A DNA stretch of 64,000 nucleotides from Nocardioides cremeus (lineage in GTDB: Bacteria; Actinomycetota; Actinomycetes; Propionibacteriales; Nocardioidaceae), in NCBI RefSeq assembly GCF_030518195.1, contig NZ_JAULSC010000015.1, positions 1 to 64,000 on the forward strand, written 5' to 3'. Positions 6,983-15,129 of this stretch are shown piece by piece. Within the stretch, counting starts at the first letter, position 1, and every line of letters starts with the position of its first letter. The notes under the pieces are model-generated. The model did no database searches. It saw nothing but the letters and a program-made list of their open reading frames with translations, and was not told the DNA's origin. Both the position numbers and the translations under genes were made by a program.

Positions 6983-7465
6983 TCAGTCCCCGACGACCGA
7001 GCCGAGGGTCGCCAGCACGGTCTCCTTGCGCGGAGCCCCCGCGGCGCGGGTGGCCTCGCGGCCTGACGCGTCGAGGACCAGGGTGGTGGGGGTGCGCAGC
7101 ACGTCGAGGCGGCGTACGAGGTCGAGGTGGTGCTCGGCGTCGACCTCGAGGTGCACCACGCCCGGCACCAGCTCGACCACCTCGCTCAGCGTCCGGCGCG
7201 TCGCGCGGCAGGGCGCGCAGAACGCCGAGGAGAACTGCACGAAGGTCGCCCGCTCCCCCAGCTGCGCGTCGGGCACGGCCGCGACGACGTCGTCCCAGAC
7301 GGTCCGCTCGGCCACGGCCGGCTCCGCGGCCGCTGCGCCAGCGCCACCGGCAGCACCACGCACCTCGTGGGTGCCGCGGAACCGCCCGTCCGTCAGGGCG
7401 CGGTAGGCGCCGAAGGCGAGAGCGATCACGACGGCCGCGAGGGCGATCCACAGTCCGGTAGGCAC
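6983..7465 (-). CDS. Membrane-anchored thioredoxin-like protein (ThiX type)
   Basis: The protein has 160 residues with one N-terminal membrane helix (residues 4-22), a short linker rich in Gly/Ala, then a thioredoxin fold. The active site CAPC is at Cys83 and Cys86 in the context FSSAFCAPCRATR, and the cis-Pro strand appears as RTPTTLVLD. In relatives this gene stands immediately before DUF4395 and the sulfurtransferase (mycobacterial ThiX-CysA2-SseC order). Here about 5 kb separate them. Start GTG 7465 places the helix at the N-terminus; no strong ribosome site is visible. Confidence 0.88.
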   Translation of the reverse strand: MPTGLWIALAAVVIALAFGAYRALTDGRFRGTHEVRGAAGGAGAAAAEPAVAERTVWDDVVAAVPDAQLGERATFVQFSSAFCAPCRATRRTLSEVVELVPGVVHLEVDAEHHLDLVRRLDVLRTPTTLVLDASGREATRAAGAPRKETVLATLGSVVGD

Positions 7466-7626
7466 GTCCGCGTCAACAGCGCGTCACGGCCGCACATTCC
7501 ACCTCGCGCCCGCACCGACCAGGGCCACGCCCACCGAGGTCTGGACCACCGCCGGATTTTTACATCCGCCGACGGTTCAAGCGACGAACTACCGGGCATC
7601 AGGGCAAGAAGACCTTGGAGGGCGAC

Positions 7627-7815
7627 ATGGACCTGCTGATCGCGACGACGCTCGTCGTCTGCCTGTGGTGCCTGGCGCCCCTGCCGCTGGCCGTCGCCAT
7701 CGGACGCGCCTTCCGCGACGGCCACAAGCTCGACGTCCACCAGATCGAGGCGGCCGTCGCCACCCTCGGGCGACCCGGGAGTGACAGGACGCACTTCCAG
7801 TCCGACTCCTGCTGA
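7627..7815 (+). CDS. Small membrane protein
   Basis: The ORF gives 62 residues from ATG 7627, with GGAGG 5 nt upstream deciding against the in-frame TTG at 7615. One transmembrane helix spans residues 2-25, followed by a charged cytoplasmic-type tail (RAFRDGHKLDVHQIEAAV). No family is recognised. Confidence 0.5.
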   Translation: MDLLIATTLVVCLWCLAPLPLAVAIGRAFRDGHKLDVHQIEAAVATLGRPGSDRTHFQSDSC

Positions 7816-7922
7816 GGCATGATGGTCTAGTCCACCGCGGATTCTCTGCCATCCCCCTGACACGCCGGCACAGCAACCGCACAGTGGATCACCAGGCCGT
7901 TCCCCACCCCCCAGGGAGACCC

Positions 7923-8084
7923 GTGCTGACCACCCTCACCCTCATCGCGCTCGCGCTCGTCGCGTGGGCGGCCCTCTCGCTCGTCGCCGGCATCGTCGTC
8001 GGCTCGCTGCTGCGCCGTGGCCAGCCGCCCGCCGACGTACGCCGCCACCCGGCGCCCCCGCGCCTGGTGCAGTCCGCCGCCTGA
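7923..8084 (+). CDS. Small membrane protein
   Basis: The ORF gives 53 residues from GTG 7923, with AGGGAG upstream. A single transmembrane helix (about residues 3-28) is followed by LLRRGQPPADVRRHPAPP. It lies 108 nt after a similar small membrane ORF and is followed by a strong shared terminator. Function is unknown. Confidence 0.5.
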   Translation: MLTTLTLIALALVAWAALSLVAGIVVGSLLRRGQPPADVRRHPAPPRLVQSAA

Positions 8085-8107
8085 GCGAGACACACCCACC
8101 AACGACC

Positions 8108-8144
8108 GAGGGCCGGGCTCCGCGTGAAGCGGAGCCCGGCCCTC
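8108..8144. terminator. Bidirectional terminator between a small ORF and hup
   Basis: A perfect 16 bp GC-rich stem (left arm GAGGGCCGGGCTCCGC) with a 5 nt GTGAA loop lies between convergent genes, so it can serve both strands. Confidence 0.8.
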
Positions 8145-8163
8145 GTTGGCGTCAGTGGCTGGA

Positions 8164-8439
8164 TCAGCCGGAGACGGCCTTCTTGAACGCGGCCGCGGCC
8201 TTGAAGCCGGGGACGGTCGTCGCGGCGATCTGCATGGTCTCGCCGGTCTGCGGGTTGCGACCCTCGCGAGCCGAACGCTCACGGGGCTCGAAGGTGCCGA
8301 AACCGGCGATGCTCACGCGCTCACCCTTGGCCACAGCCGAGACGATCGCCGACAGCGCGGCGTCGACGGCACGCTCGGCGTCGGCACCGGTCAGCCCGGT
8401 CTCCTTGGCCACGGTCTCGCGAAGCTCTCCCTTGTTCAT
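8164..8439 (-). CDS. hup: HU-family nucleoid protein
   Basis: The product is 91 residues from ATG 8439, chosen because AAGGAG lies 6 nt upstream; the longer open frame only adds an N-terminal extension. The sequence is a complete HU fold: MNKGELRETVA, GFGTFEPRERSAREGRNPQTG (the DNA-binding beta arm with its Pro), and a C-terminal FKKAVSG. It bends and packages DNA as a dimer. It lacks the long basic Lys/Ala tail of mycobacterial HupB, so it is the short HU type. Confidence 0.93.
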   Translation of the reverse strand: MNKGELRETVAKETGLTGADAERAVDAALSAIVSAVAKGERVSIAGFGTFEPRERSAREGRNPQTGETMQIAATTVPGFKAAAAFKKAVSG

Positions 8440-8546
8440 GCAGTTCTCCTTCATCATGTTGCTCGTCGTGGGGTCCGTCGTTCACCGCACCCTAACCAGC
8501 AAACCCCCCGAAACCGCGACCTGGCGGGCCTTTCTCCCGGTTTTTC

Positions 8547-8828
8547 TCAGTCTCGGCGCCTCGAGGCGAGCTGTGAGCGCAGCCGACGCACCTCCGCCTC
8601 GAGCTCCAGCACCCGCGCCACGCCCGCCAGGTTGAGGCCGTCGGCGAGCAGCTCGCGGATGCGGTGCAGCACCTCGATGTCGGCCTCGCTGTAGAGCCGG
8701 TTGCCGCCCTCGGTGCGGTCGGGGTTGAGCAGCCCGCGCCGCTCGTAGACGCGCAGGTTCTGCACCTCCATGCGCACCATCTGCGCCGCCACCGAGATCG
8801 CGAACACCCCCTGGGCTCGCACCGCCAT
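8547..8828 (-). CDS. MerR-family regulator, HspR-like
   Basis: The gene encodes 93 residues from ATG 8828, with GGAGG 8 nt upstream (an in-frame GTG at 8837 is less likely). It has the MerR winged helix: [12 protein letters not shown], then [29 protein letters not shown], and a short dimer coil. This matches HspR, the heat-shock repressor that binds HAIR elements and often sits beside chaperone genes. It is divergent to hsp20 with a HAIR-like sequence between. It probably represses hsp20 and itself. Confidence 0.8.
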   Translation of the reverse strand: MAVRAQGVFAISVAAQMVRMEVQNLRVYERRGLLNPDRTEGGNRLYSEADIEVLHRIRELLADGLNLAGVARVLELEAEVRRLRSQLASRRRD

Positions 8829-8878
8829 CGCCGCCACCTCCGTCTCGGCCGAATCTCAGAGAATTCTCAGCCCCGCCA

Positions 8879-8899
8879 CTTGAGTCTGACCTACTGGAT
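8879..8899. promoter_or_regulatory. HAIR-like HspR operator
   Basis: CTTGAGT followed by 7 nt and then ACTGGAT compares with the HAIR consensus CTTGAGT-N7-ACTCAAG: one half is perfect, the other matches 4 of 7, and the spacing is exact. It lies between the divergent hspR-like and hsp20 genes. A separate palindrome GAGAATTCTC is at 8859-8868. Confidence 0.55.
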
Positions 8900-9001
8900 G
8901 GATTACAACAAACCTGTAACCACGAATATAGGTACGGCGGGCTTACGCAGACCGTCTGGACCATCCGACCGACCACCATCCGAACTCAAGGAGGACACCC
9001 C

Positions 9002-9433
9002 ATGTTGCTGCGATCCACCGACCCCTTCCGCGACTTCGACCGCCTGACCCAGCAGCTGCTGGGGACGACGAACCGCCCGGCCGTCATGCCGATGGACGCC
9101 TGGCGCGAGGGCGAGCAGTTCGTCATCGAGCTCGACGTGCCGGGCGTCAACCGCGAGAGCATCGACCTCGACGTCGAGCGCAACGTGCTGACCGTGCGCG
9201 CCGAGCGCGTCGCCCGGAACGGCGACTGGGAGCGGTTGGCCTCCGAGCGACCCACCGGCGTCTTCAGCCGCCAGCTGGTCCTCGGCGACAACCTCGACCT
9301 CGACCGCATCGAGGCGACGTACGACGCCGGCGTGCTGCGCCTGGTCGTGCCGGTCGCCGAGAAGGCGAAGCCGCGCAAGATCGAGATCGGATCCACCTCT
9401 CCCGAGCGCGAGACCAGCGCCATCGAGAGCTGA
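9002..9433 (+). CDS. Hsp20 / alpha-crystallin small heat-shock protein
   Basis: A protein of 143 residues with an N-terminal arm ([15 protein letters not shown]), the alpha-crystallin beta sandwich (residues 30-125; [19 protein letters not shown]), the conserved [20 protein letters not shown] near the end, and a short polar tail. It works as an ATP-independent holdase for unfolding proteins in the cytoplasm. GGAGG lies 9 nt before the ATG. Control by the neighbouring HspR-like repressor is suggested by the HAIR-like element upstream. Confidence 0.93.
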   Translation: MLLRSTDPFRDFDRLTQQLLGTTNRPAVMPMDAWREGEQFVIELDVPGVNRESIDLDVERNVLTVRAERVARNGDWERLASERPTGVFSRQLVLGDNLDLDRIEATYDAGVLRLVVPVAEKAKPRKIEIGSTSPERETSAIES

Positions 9434-9454
9434 GCCCGACCCCTGCACACCGCG

Positions 9455-9482
9455 AACGGCCGCCCCGCTCGGGGCGGCCGTT
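9455..9482 (+). terminator. Terminator after hsp20
   Basis: A 12 bp perfect stem (AACGGCCGCCCC arm) with a 4 nt loop starts 22 nt after the hsp20 stop. Confidence 0.75.
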
Positions 9483-9589
9483 GGCGCGTCTCCAGCCGCG
9501 ATGCACGGCGTCGCGACAGGTGCGAGAAGTTCTCCACAGATTGTCGAACTGGTGTTCCCATCCGGTCCTTGCCTTGAGAGAATGAACCC

Positions 9590-10975
9590 ATGACGGTCCA
9601 GGCACTCCCCACCCCCACCGCGGCCCCCGCGGTGAGCGAGGCGAGCGCCCACCTGGCCCGGGCCCACGAGGTCGCGCTCGACCGGGTGCACCGCGACGAG
9701 CTCGGCCAGCTGCTCACCACACTGGCGACCCTGGAGTCCCAGACCGAGGCGCTGCGCCTCAAGGTCCTCGCCGAGGCCGAACGCCGCCAGGTCGCCGCCG
9801 ACGAGGCCGCCACCGGCACCGACGCCTGGGCCGCCGCACTGACCGGCACCACCCGCGAGATCAACGCCGGCGGACTCCACCTCGCCCAGCTCCTCAAGAC
9901 CAAGTACCACCACACACGTGAGGCCTACGCCGCCGGGCAGCTGCGCGCCGACCAGGTCCGCGTCATCGTCCGCGCCGCCGAGCAGGCACCCCTCGAGACA
10001 ACGGTCGAGCAGCTCGCGGCCGCCGAGGAGGTCCTGGTCAACAAGGCCACCGGCATCGGCACCAGGTCAGGTCGAGCCATGAACGCCAAACGGCTGCGGC
10101 AAGCCGCCCGACGGATGCTCGACATCGTCGACCGCGACCTGGCCGACAAGCACGAAGCGATCATGCTCGGGCGCGAGTCCCGCCGCGCCAAGCACGAGAC
10201 CTACCTGGCGCTGCACGACAACGGCGACGGCACCTACTCCGGCAAGTTCACCATCCCCGAGCTGCACGGCTCCCTGCTCCGCACCGCGCTGGAGACCCTG
10301 TCGGCACCCCGGCGGCTCAACAAGACCAAGACCAGCCCCGAGGGCGAGACCATCTCCGGCTACGACGAGTCCGCGCCCACCGGCCCCGGCCACGGCCTGT
10401 CCGGCTGGGAAATCGCAGGCAACGCCCTGTGCGAGCTCATCGAGCACCTGCCCACCGACGGCTGGAACGGCGCCAACGCCCTCACACTGCTGGTCACCAT
10501 GACCGCCGAGGACCTCACCCACGACCTCACCCAAGCCGGGAAGCTCGACCCCGCCGACTGGCCCGACTGGCACGGCCCCGACGAGACCGGCACCGCCAAG
10601 CTCGACACCGGCATCCGCACCGCCGCCGGCGACCTGCGCCGCCTGGCCTGCGAGGCAGGACTCGTCCCCGCCGTCCTCAACACCACGTCAGTCCCCCTCG
10701 ACCTCGGCAGGACTCGGAGGCTCCATAGCCACCACCAACGAAAAGCCCTCGCGCTCGTCCACGACACGTGTGCGATCGGGACCTGCGAAAGACCGTTCGC
10801 CTGGTCCGAGATCCACCACCTGACCCCCTGGTCACACCACGGCGACACCGACCTCGACGCCATCCCCCTGTGCTCCTGGCACCACCACCGCGCCCACGAC
10901 CCCCGATGGCACCTCACCCAACACCCCCTCCGCGGCTGGGAGCTGCGCGCACGCGAGCGACGCAGGAGGTCCTGA
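9590..10975 (+). CDS. DUF222 / HNH endonuclease-like protein
   Basis: This 461-residue protein has the long helical DUF222 region (residues ~30-330) followed by a C-terminal HNH module. Visible motif parts are CERPFAWSEIHHLTPWSHHG and, further on, LDAIPLCSWHHHRAHD. The HH pair and the last His are present, but the position that is usually Asn in LDN is Ala here, so catalysis may be reduced or the metal site different. Such proteins occur in many copies in actinobacterial genomes; their biological role is unsettled. It ends before a shared terminator. Confidence 0.85.
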   Translation: MTVQALPTPTAAPAVSEASAHLARAHEVALDRVHRDELGQLLTTLATLESQTEALRLKVLAEAERRQVAADEAATGTDAWAAALTGTTREINAGGLHLAQLLKTKYHHTREAYAAGQLRADQVRVIVRAAEQAPLETTVEQLAAAEEVLVNKATGIGTRSGRAMNAKRLRQAARRMLDIVDRDLADKHEAIMLGRESRRAKHETYLALHDNGDGTYSGKFTIPELHGSLLRTALETLSAPRRLNKTKTSPEGETISGYDESAPTGPGHGLSGWEIAGNALCELIEHLPTDGWNGANALTLLVTMTAEDLTHDLTQAGKLDPADWPDWHGPDETGTAKLDTGIRTAAGDLRRLACEAGLVPAVLNTTSVPLDLGRTRRLHSHHQRKALALVHDTCAIGTCERPFAWSEIHHLTPWSHHGDTDLDAIPLCSWHHHRAHDPRWHLTQHPLRGWELRARERRRRS

Positions 10976-10980
10976 CGCGC

Positions 10981-11013
10981 CGCACGGCCGCCCCACCAGG
11001 GGACGGCCGTGCG
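10981..11013. terminator. Shared terminator between convergent genes
   Basis: A 10 bp arm CGCACGGCCG pairs with CGGCCGTGCG, with an inner CCCC/GGGG helix and one bulged A. It separates the HNH gene from the convergent repeat-protein gene. Confidence 0.7.
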
Positions 11014-11034
11014 TCGGTCACGCCAGGTGGCGCC

Positions 11035-11838
11035 TCAGGCAGCGCGGGGCAGGCCCGGGAGACCCGGCAGACCCGGCAGCTCGGGCAGGCCCGGGAGGCC
11101 GCCGCCCAGCAGGTCGCAGACCTGCTGCGGGAGCCCGGCGTCGCAGAGGGGCTGCAGGGGGCTGTCGCCACCACCCTCACCGGGGCCGCCGGGCAGGCCG
11201 GGCAGGCCCGGCAGGCCCGGGATACCGGGCAGGTCACCACCGGACGCGGCGTCGCAGATCTGCTGCGGGAGCCCGGCGTCGCACAGGGGCTGCAGCGGGC
11301 TGTCGCCACCGGGGCCCGCGGGACCGGTCGCGGCGTCGCAGAGCGCCTGGGGCAGGCCGGCGTCGCACAGAGCCTGGATCGGGCTGGCGCTGCCGTCACC
11401 TGCGCCCCCGCCGGGCAGGCTGGGGAAGGCGTCGCAGACGGCCTGCGGCACACCGGCGTCGCACAGCGCCTGGATCGGACTGGCGGCGGGCTCCTCCGTG
11501 CCGGGCTCCTCGGTGCCCGGTTCGGCCTGGCACGCGGCCAGGGCGGCGGATGCGCGTGCCTGCTTGCGCTCGGCACGCACCAGCTGCTTCTGCGCCCGCT
11601 CGACCTTGGCCGGACGGTCCGCCCGCTCCAGCTTGCGCTCCTTCTTGGCCACCTTGCGCTCGGCGGCCCGCACGTCGCGACGCTCCTGCGCGCAGTCCGC
11701 ATCCTCGGCCGCGGTCGCCGAGACGGACGACTGGGCGGACGACTGGGCGGACGAGGCGCCGGCGGCCGACGCGGTGAAGCCGAGCACGAGCGCCAACGAC
11801 GCCCCCAGCGCGACCAGGACCTTGATCATCTGCTGCAT
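11035..11838 (-). CDS. Secreted repeat protein with CDAGLPQ units and collagen-like tracts
   Basis: The product has 267 residues. A signal peptide (MQQMIKVLVALGASLALVLG..., cleavage near ASA/AGA) leads to a charged Arg/Lys/Glu helix (residues ~50-105). Then come four copies of a ~17-residue unit SPIQALCDAGxPQxVCDA or SPLQPLCDAGLPQQxCD, each with two Cys, separated by Gly/Pro linkers. Two linkers are collagen-like (repeated GLPG). The ATG has GGAGG 5 nt upstream. The Cys pairs probably form disulfides outside the cell. No family is recognised; a cell-surface or spore-coat-like role is only a guess. Confidence 0.75.
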   Translation of the reverse strand: MQQMIKVLVALGASLALVLGFTASAAGASSAQSSAQSSVSATAAEDADCAQERRDVRAAERKVAKKERKLERADRPAKVERAQKQLVRAERKQARASAALAACQAEPGTEEPGTEEPAASPIQALCDAGVPQAVCDAFPSLPGGGAGDGSASPIQALCDAGLPQALCDAATGPAGPGGDSPLQPLCDAGLPQQICDAASGGDLPGIPGLPGLPGLPGGPGEGGGDSPLQPLCDAGLPQQVCDLLGGGLPGLPELPGLPGLPGLPRAA

Positions 11839-12015
11839 GAGACCCTCCTTCGAGCCGCGGCGGTCGCGGGCTCACCAGCCCAACGAGCACCGCCGGGCGT
11901 GGTGACGCAGATCACGTCGCATACCGTCCTGGGTTTGCGCACCGCCTCTGACCTGGAGCGATGCCGACGCGAAGGTCTAGACCGTCCGAGGCCGGCCCCG
12001 CTGGGTCCGCGTCGC

Positions 12016-12291
12016 TCAGCCGCCGGCGAAGGGCGGCAGGAACTCCACGGTCGCACCCGGCTCGACCCGCACCGAGCCCGGATCCTGGCTGCCCACCGGC
12101 TGCTCGCCGATCAGCGTCGAGCAGACCGCGAGCACCCGCTCGAGGTCGGTGCCGGGGTGCAGCGCGACCGCGCGGCGTACGACGTCGGCGAGCGTCAGCG
12201 CGCCGTCGACCTCGAGCCGGTCGGAGCCGGTCCCGGCCGCGTGCTTGGCCCCGGCCCAGTAGTGCACGTGCACCACGTCTGTCTCGTCCAC
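12016..12291 (-). CDS. MoaD/ThiS-like ubiquitin-fold sulfur carrier
   Basis: The product is 91 residues from GTG 12291, chosen for AGGAGG 9 nt upstream. It starts with [15 protein letters not shown], a MoaD-like first strand, and ends exactly in FLPPFAGG; the C-terminal Gly-Gly is the residue pair that is adenylated and thiocarboxylated in sulfur carriers. It could serve molybdopterin synthase or another sulfur-transfer pathway; no MoaE or MoeB partner is adjacent. It is divergent from glnR across 107 nt. Confidence 0.8.
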   Translation of the reverse strand: MDETDVVHVHYWAGAKHAAGTGSDRLEVDGALTLADVVRRAVALHPGTDLERVLAVCSTLIGEQPVGSQDPGSVRVEPGATVEFLPPFAGG

Positions 12292-12398
12292 GATCGGTTC
12301 CTCCTGCGCCCGGTGCTGCCTTGGGTAGTATTCAACCCGGATCACCGACCGGAGCCCAACGATGCGTTCTGGTCCCCCGCACACCGGAGGGACCCACC

Positions 12399-13160
12399 GT
12401 GAGCACGATTCTCCTCCTGACCAGCGCCCTGCAGCCCTCGGCCGAGGTGCTCCCCGGGCTCGCCCTGCTGGGCCACCAGGTCCGGGTGCTGCCGCCCGAG
12501 GGCAGCGCGCTCCTCGAGGCGCCCGACGCCGACCTGCTGCTCGTCGACGGCCGCCAGGACCTCGCGCACGCCCGCGACCTGTGCCGCCTCATCCGCACCA
12601 CCGGCAGCGACCAGCCGGTGCTGCTGGTGGTCACCGAGGGCGGGCTGGCCGTGGTCAGCCACGACTGGGGCATGGACGACGTGGTGCTGCACACCTGCGG
12701 CCCAGCCGAGCTCGAGGCCCGCATCAAGCTCGGCATCGGCCGCCTGGCCGCGCGCCGCGACGCCGACGACCCCGAGAGCCACCTGATCCGCTCCGGCGAG
12801 GTCACCGTCGACGAGACGACCTACACCGCGCGCATCGGCAAGCGCCCCCTCGACCTGACCTTCAAGGAGTTCGAGCTCCTCAAGCACCTGGCCCAGCACC
12901 CCGGGCGGGTCTTCAACCGCCAGCAGCTGCTGCAGGAGGTCTGGGGCTACGACTACTTCGGCGGCACCCGCACCGTCGACGTGCACGTGCGCCGCCTGCG
13001 CGCCAAGCTCGGCGTCGAGCACGAGACGCTCATCGGCACCGTGCGCAACGTCGGCTACCGCTTCGTGGTGCCGGCCAAGGACGCCCGCGCCGAGGCCGAC
13101 GCGCGTGCCGTCACCGAGCCATCGAGGGAAGCCGGGGTCACCGAGCCGGCCTCTGGCTAG
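12399..13160 (+). CDS. glnR: GlnR-type OmpR-family nitrogen regulator
   Basis: This 253-residue regulator starts at GTG 12399, with GGAGG 8 nt upstream. The receiver begins [15 protein letters not shown] and carries Asp50 in [10 protein letters not shown], as in GlnR; GlnR is an orphan regulator with no dedicated kinase. The DNA-binding domain is a very typical winged helix ([20 protein letters not shown], then [20 protein letters not shown] and [12 protein letters not shown]). It controls nitrogen-assimilation genes in actinobacteria. The C-terminal ~25 residues are a charged extension. mshD follows 10 nt downstream. Confidence 0.88.
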   Translation: MSTILLLTSALQPSAEVLPGLALLGHQVRVLPPEGSALLEAPDADLLLVDGRQDLAHARDLCRLIRTTGSDQPVLLVVTEGGLAVVSHDWGMDDVVLHTCGPAELEARIKLGIGRLAARRDADDPESHLIRSGEVTVDETTYTARIGKRPLDLTFKEFELLKHLAQHPGRVFNRQQLLQEVWGYDYFGGTRTVDVHVRRLRAKLGVEHETLIGTVRNVGYRFVVPAKDARAEADARAVTEPSREAGVTEPASG

Positions 13161-13170
13161 GCTCGGGGGA

Positions 13171-14022
13171 ATGGACTCCCTCCACGACGCCCGCCAGATC
13201 GAACGGGTCGCGGCCCTCTCGGAGGCCGCCGACGGCACCGCTCCGCTCGACGAGGCCACCTTGATGGCGCTGCGCCACCCCGACCGGTTCCGGTCGTGGG
13301 TCGAGGGCGACGCCGTCGCCGTGCTCGTCGACGGACAGATCTCCCTCGTCGTCGCCCCCGAGGCCCGCGGCCACGGCCTGGGCGCCAAGCTGCTCGAGCG
13401 GCTGATCGGCGAGGTCGGCCCCCAGGTCGCCCTCGAGGCCTGGTCGCACGCCGACCACCCCGCCGCCCGCCGCCTCGCCGAGCGCACCGGCTTCGAGCGC
13501 GCCCGCGAGCTGTGGGTGATGCGCCGGCGTACGTCGACCCCGCTGCCGCGCCTCGAGCCGCCCCCGGGCGTGCGGCTGCGCTCCTACACCGACGCCGACG
13601 CCGACGCGGTGCTGCGCCTCAACGCCGCCGCCTTCGCCGCCCACCCCGAGCAGGGCGCGATGGACGCCGAGAACCTCGCCGAGCGGATGGCCGAGCAGTG
13701 GTTCGACCCCGCCGGGCTGATCCTCGCCGTCGACACCTCCGAGGGCGCCGAGGGCCGTCTGCTGGCCTTCCACTGGACCAAGCGGCACACCCACGACCTC
13801 GGCGAGGTGTACGTCGTCGGGGTCGACCCCGACGCGCAGGGCGCCGGCCTGGGCCGGCTGGTCACCCTCGCCGGCCTGCACCACCTGGCCGACCTGCAGG
13901 TCAACGAGGTGATCCTCTACGTCGAGTCCGACAACGCCGCGGCGATCCGGGTCTACCGCGACAAGCTGGGCTTCACGCACGCCTCGGAGGACACCCACGT
14001 GATGTACCGACGCCCGTCCTGA
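13171..14022 (+). CDS. mshD: Mycothiol synthase
   Basis: The gene encodes 283 residues from ATG 13171. Two GNAT domains are present: the first (residues 1-125) has an APEARGHGLGAKLLE acetyl-CoA loop, the second has HWTKRHTHDLGEVYVVGVDP and QGAGLGRLV, the MshD signature. It acetylates Cys-GlcN-Ins in the last step of mycothiol synthesis. TAGGCT lies 7 nt before the ATG, so it may have its own leaderless promoter as well as read-through from glnR. Its 3' end overlaps the convergent hydrolase-like gene by 70 nt. Confidence 0.92.
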   Translation: MDSLHDARQIERVAALSEAADGTAPLDEATLMALRHPDRFRSWVEGDAVAVLVDGQISLVVAPEARGHGLGAKLLERLIGEVGPQVALEAWSHADHPAARRLAERTGFERARELWVMRRRTSTPLPRLEPPPGVRLRSYTDADADAVLRLNAAAFAAHPEQGAMDAENLAERMAEQWFDPAGLILAVDTSEGAEGRLLAFHWTKRHTHDLGEVYVVGVDPDAQGAGLGRLVTLAGLHHLADLQVNEVILYVESDNAAAIRVYRDKLGFTHASEDTHVMYRRPS

Positions 14023-14609
14023 GGCCGCGGGGTCGCCGCGAGCTCGGCGACCGCGCCGTGCACCAGGTCGATGACCAGGTCGGGGTGCTCGGTGACCGGC
14101 TCGTCGCCGACGCCGGGCAGGCGCAGCCACCGCGCCCCCGGCACCTCGACGCTCGAGGACGCCGCGCCCGGGTCGGAACGCTCCCCGGCGGCCGCCCACA
14201 CCGGCACCGTGAGCAGGCGCAGCCGCTCCACCACGGCCCGGGCGGTGTGCTCGTCGGGGGCCAGCAGCACCAGGCCGGCCACGGCCTCGGGACGGGCCAG
14301 CGCCATCTCGACGGCCAGCGGGGCCGCGTCGCCCTCGGCGACCACCAGCAGCGCGCGCCGCTCGGTGGCGCGCAGCGAGTCGACGACGTACGCCGCGTCG
14401 GCGCCCTCGCTCACACCGGGCAGGTCGGCCAGGCCGGCCAGATCGGGGGCCAGCAGGCGCACGCTCCACGAGCCCAGCGCCAGCGTCGGCGCCCACACCT
14501 GGGCGTCCGCTCCGCGATGGTGCAGCAGCACGACCGGCGCGCCCTGCTCGTCCCCGGCCTCGTGCAGAGGCACCGCGGCACCGGGGGCGACCGCGTCGTG
14601 CGGGGTCAC
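13953..14609 (-). CDS. Alpha/beta-hydrolase-fold protein, catalytic residues unclear
   Basis: From GTG 14609 this gives 218 residues that read as an alpha/beta hydrolase: a VVLLHHRGADAQVWAPTL oxyanion-type strand, then a LLAPDLAGLADLPG segment and a VAGLVLLAPDE strand. The usual nucleophile elbow GxSxG is replaced by LLVVAEGDAAPL, so there is no serine at the expected place. It may be inactive or have another role. The start is uncertain because no strong ribosome site is seen, and the C-terminus overlaps mshD by 70 nt. Confidence 0.6.
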   Translation of the reverse strand: MTPHDAVAPGAAVPLHEAGDEQGAPVVLLHHRGADAQVWAPTLALGSWSVRLLAPDLAGLADLPGVSEGADAAYVVDSLRATERRALLVVAEGDAAPLAVEMALARPEAVAGLVLLAPDEHTARAVVERLRLLTVPVWAAAGERSDPGAASSSVEVPGARWLRLPGVGDEPVTEHPDLVIDLVHGAVAELAATPRPQDGRRYITWVSSEACVKPSLSR

Positions 14610-14832
14610 CCGTTCGCGACGGGTGGGGGTGGTGGACGGGTCGTCGGTGGGCGGGTGCAAGCGGGTGGCTTCCGGGCGGGCACGAGGCGACGAGCACCTC
14701 GCGGACGGTCGTGGGCGTGCGGCGGCAGGAGGCAGCCTATGGCCGCCGGCGGCCAGCACCCAGACGCTTTACCCCACGTTTAACGCAAGGTTTACGCGCG
14801 CCCGCCGGCACCCTCGCCGGCCGGGCGGAGGG

Positions 14833-15129
14833 TCAGTCGCCGGGCCACTCCCCCGTGGCCCGCTGGAAGGCCCGGGCCCCGCCGCGGTCGACGGCGGCCT
14901 TGACCACCGCGAAGACGGCACCCTGCAGGGCCGCCGCGGCCAGCACCTCCTTCATCGAGTACTCCGACTCCAGCGCCCTGGGGGCGTCGGCGCCGTCACC
15001 GGCGCTGACCCGCTTCCAGACCTGCTTGAAGACCTGGCCGGCCACCACGCCGGCGACGATCGAGCTGGTGATGCCGACCGGCCGGTAGAGGATCCGGGCC
15101 GACGTGCTGGTGCGTTCCTCGCGCCTCAT
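14833..15129 (-). CDS. DUF4235 membrane protein
   Basis: This 98-residue protein has a short basic start, a hydrophobic GITSSIVAGVVAGQVFKQVWK segment and a second hydrophobic helix (VLAAAALQGAVFAVVKAAVD). The match is to DUF4235, a small actinobacterial membrane family of unknown function. Its ATG overlaps the YihY stop (4 nt). It is the last gene of the envelope operon. Confidence 0.85.
   Translation of the reverse strand: MRREERTSTSARILYRPVGITSSIVAGVVAGQVFKQVWKRVSAGDGADAPRALESEYSMKEVLAAAALQGAVFAVVKAAVDRGGARAFQRATGEWPGD

Noticed and set aside
10768..12402. A 544-residue plus-strand open frame
   Set aside because: It runs across a terminator, the whole antisense strand of the secreted repeat protein and the MoaD-like gene; its Gln/Gly/Arg composition is a GC shadow.
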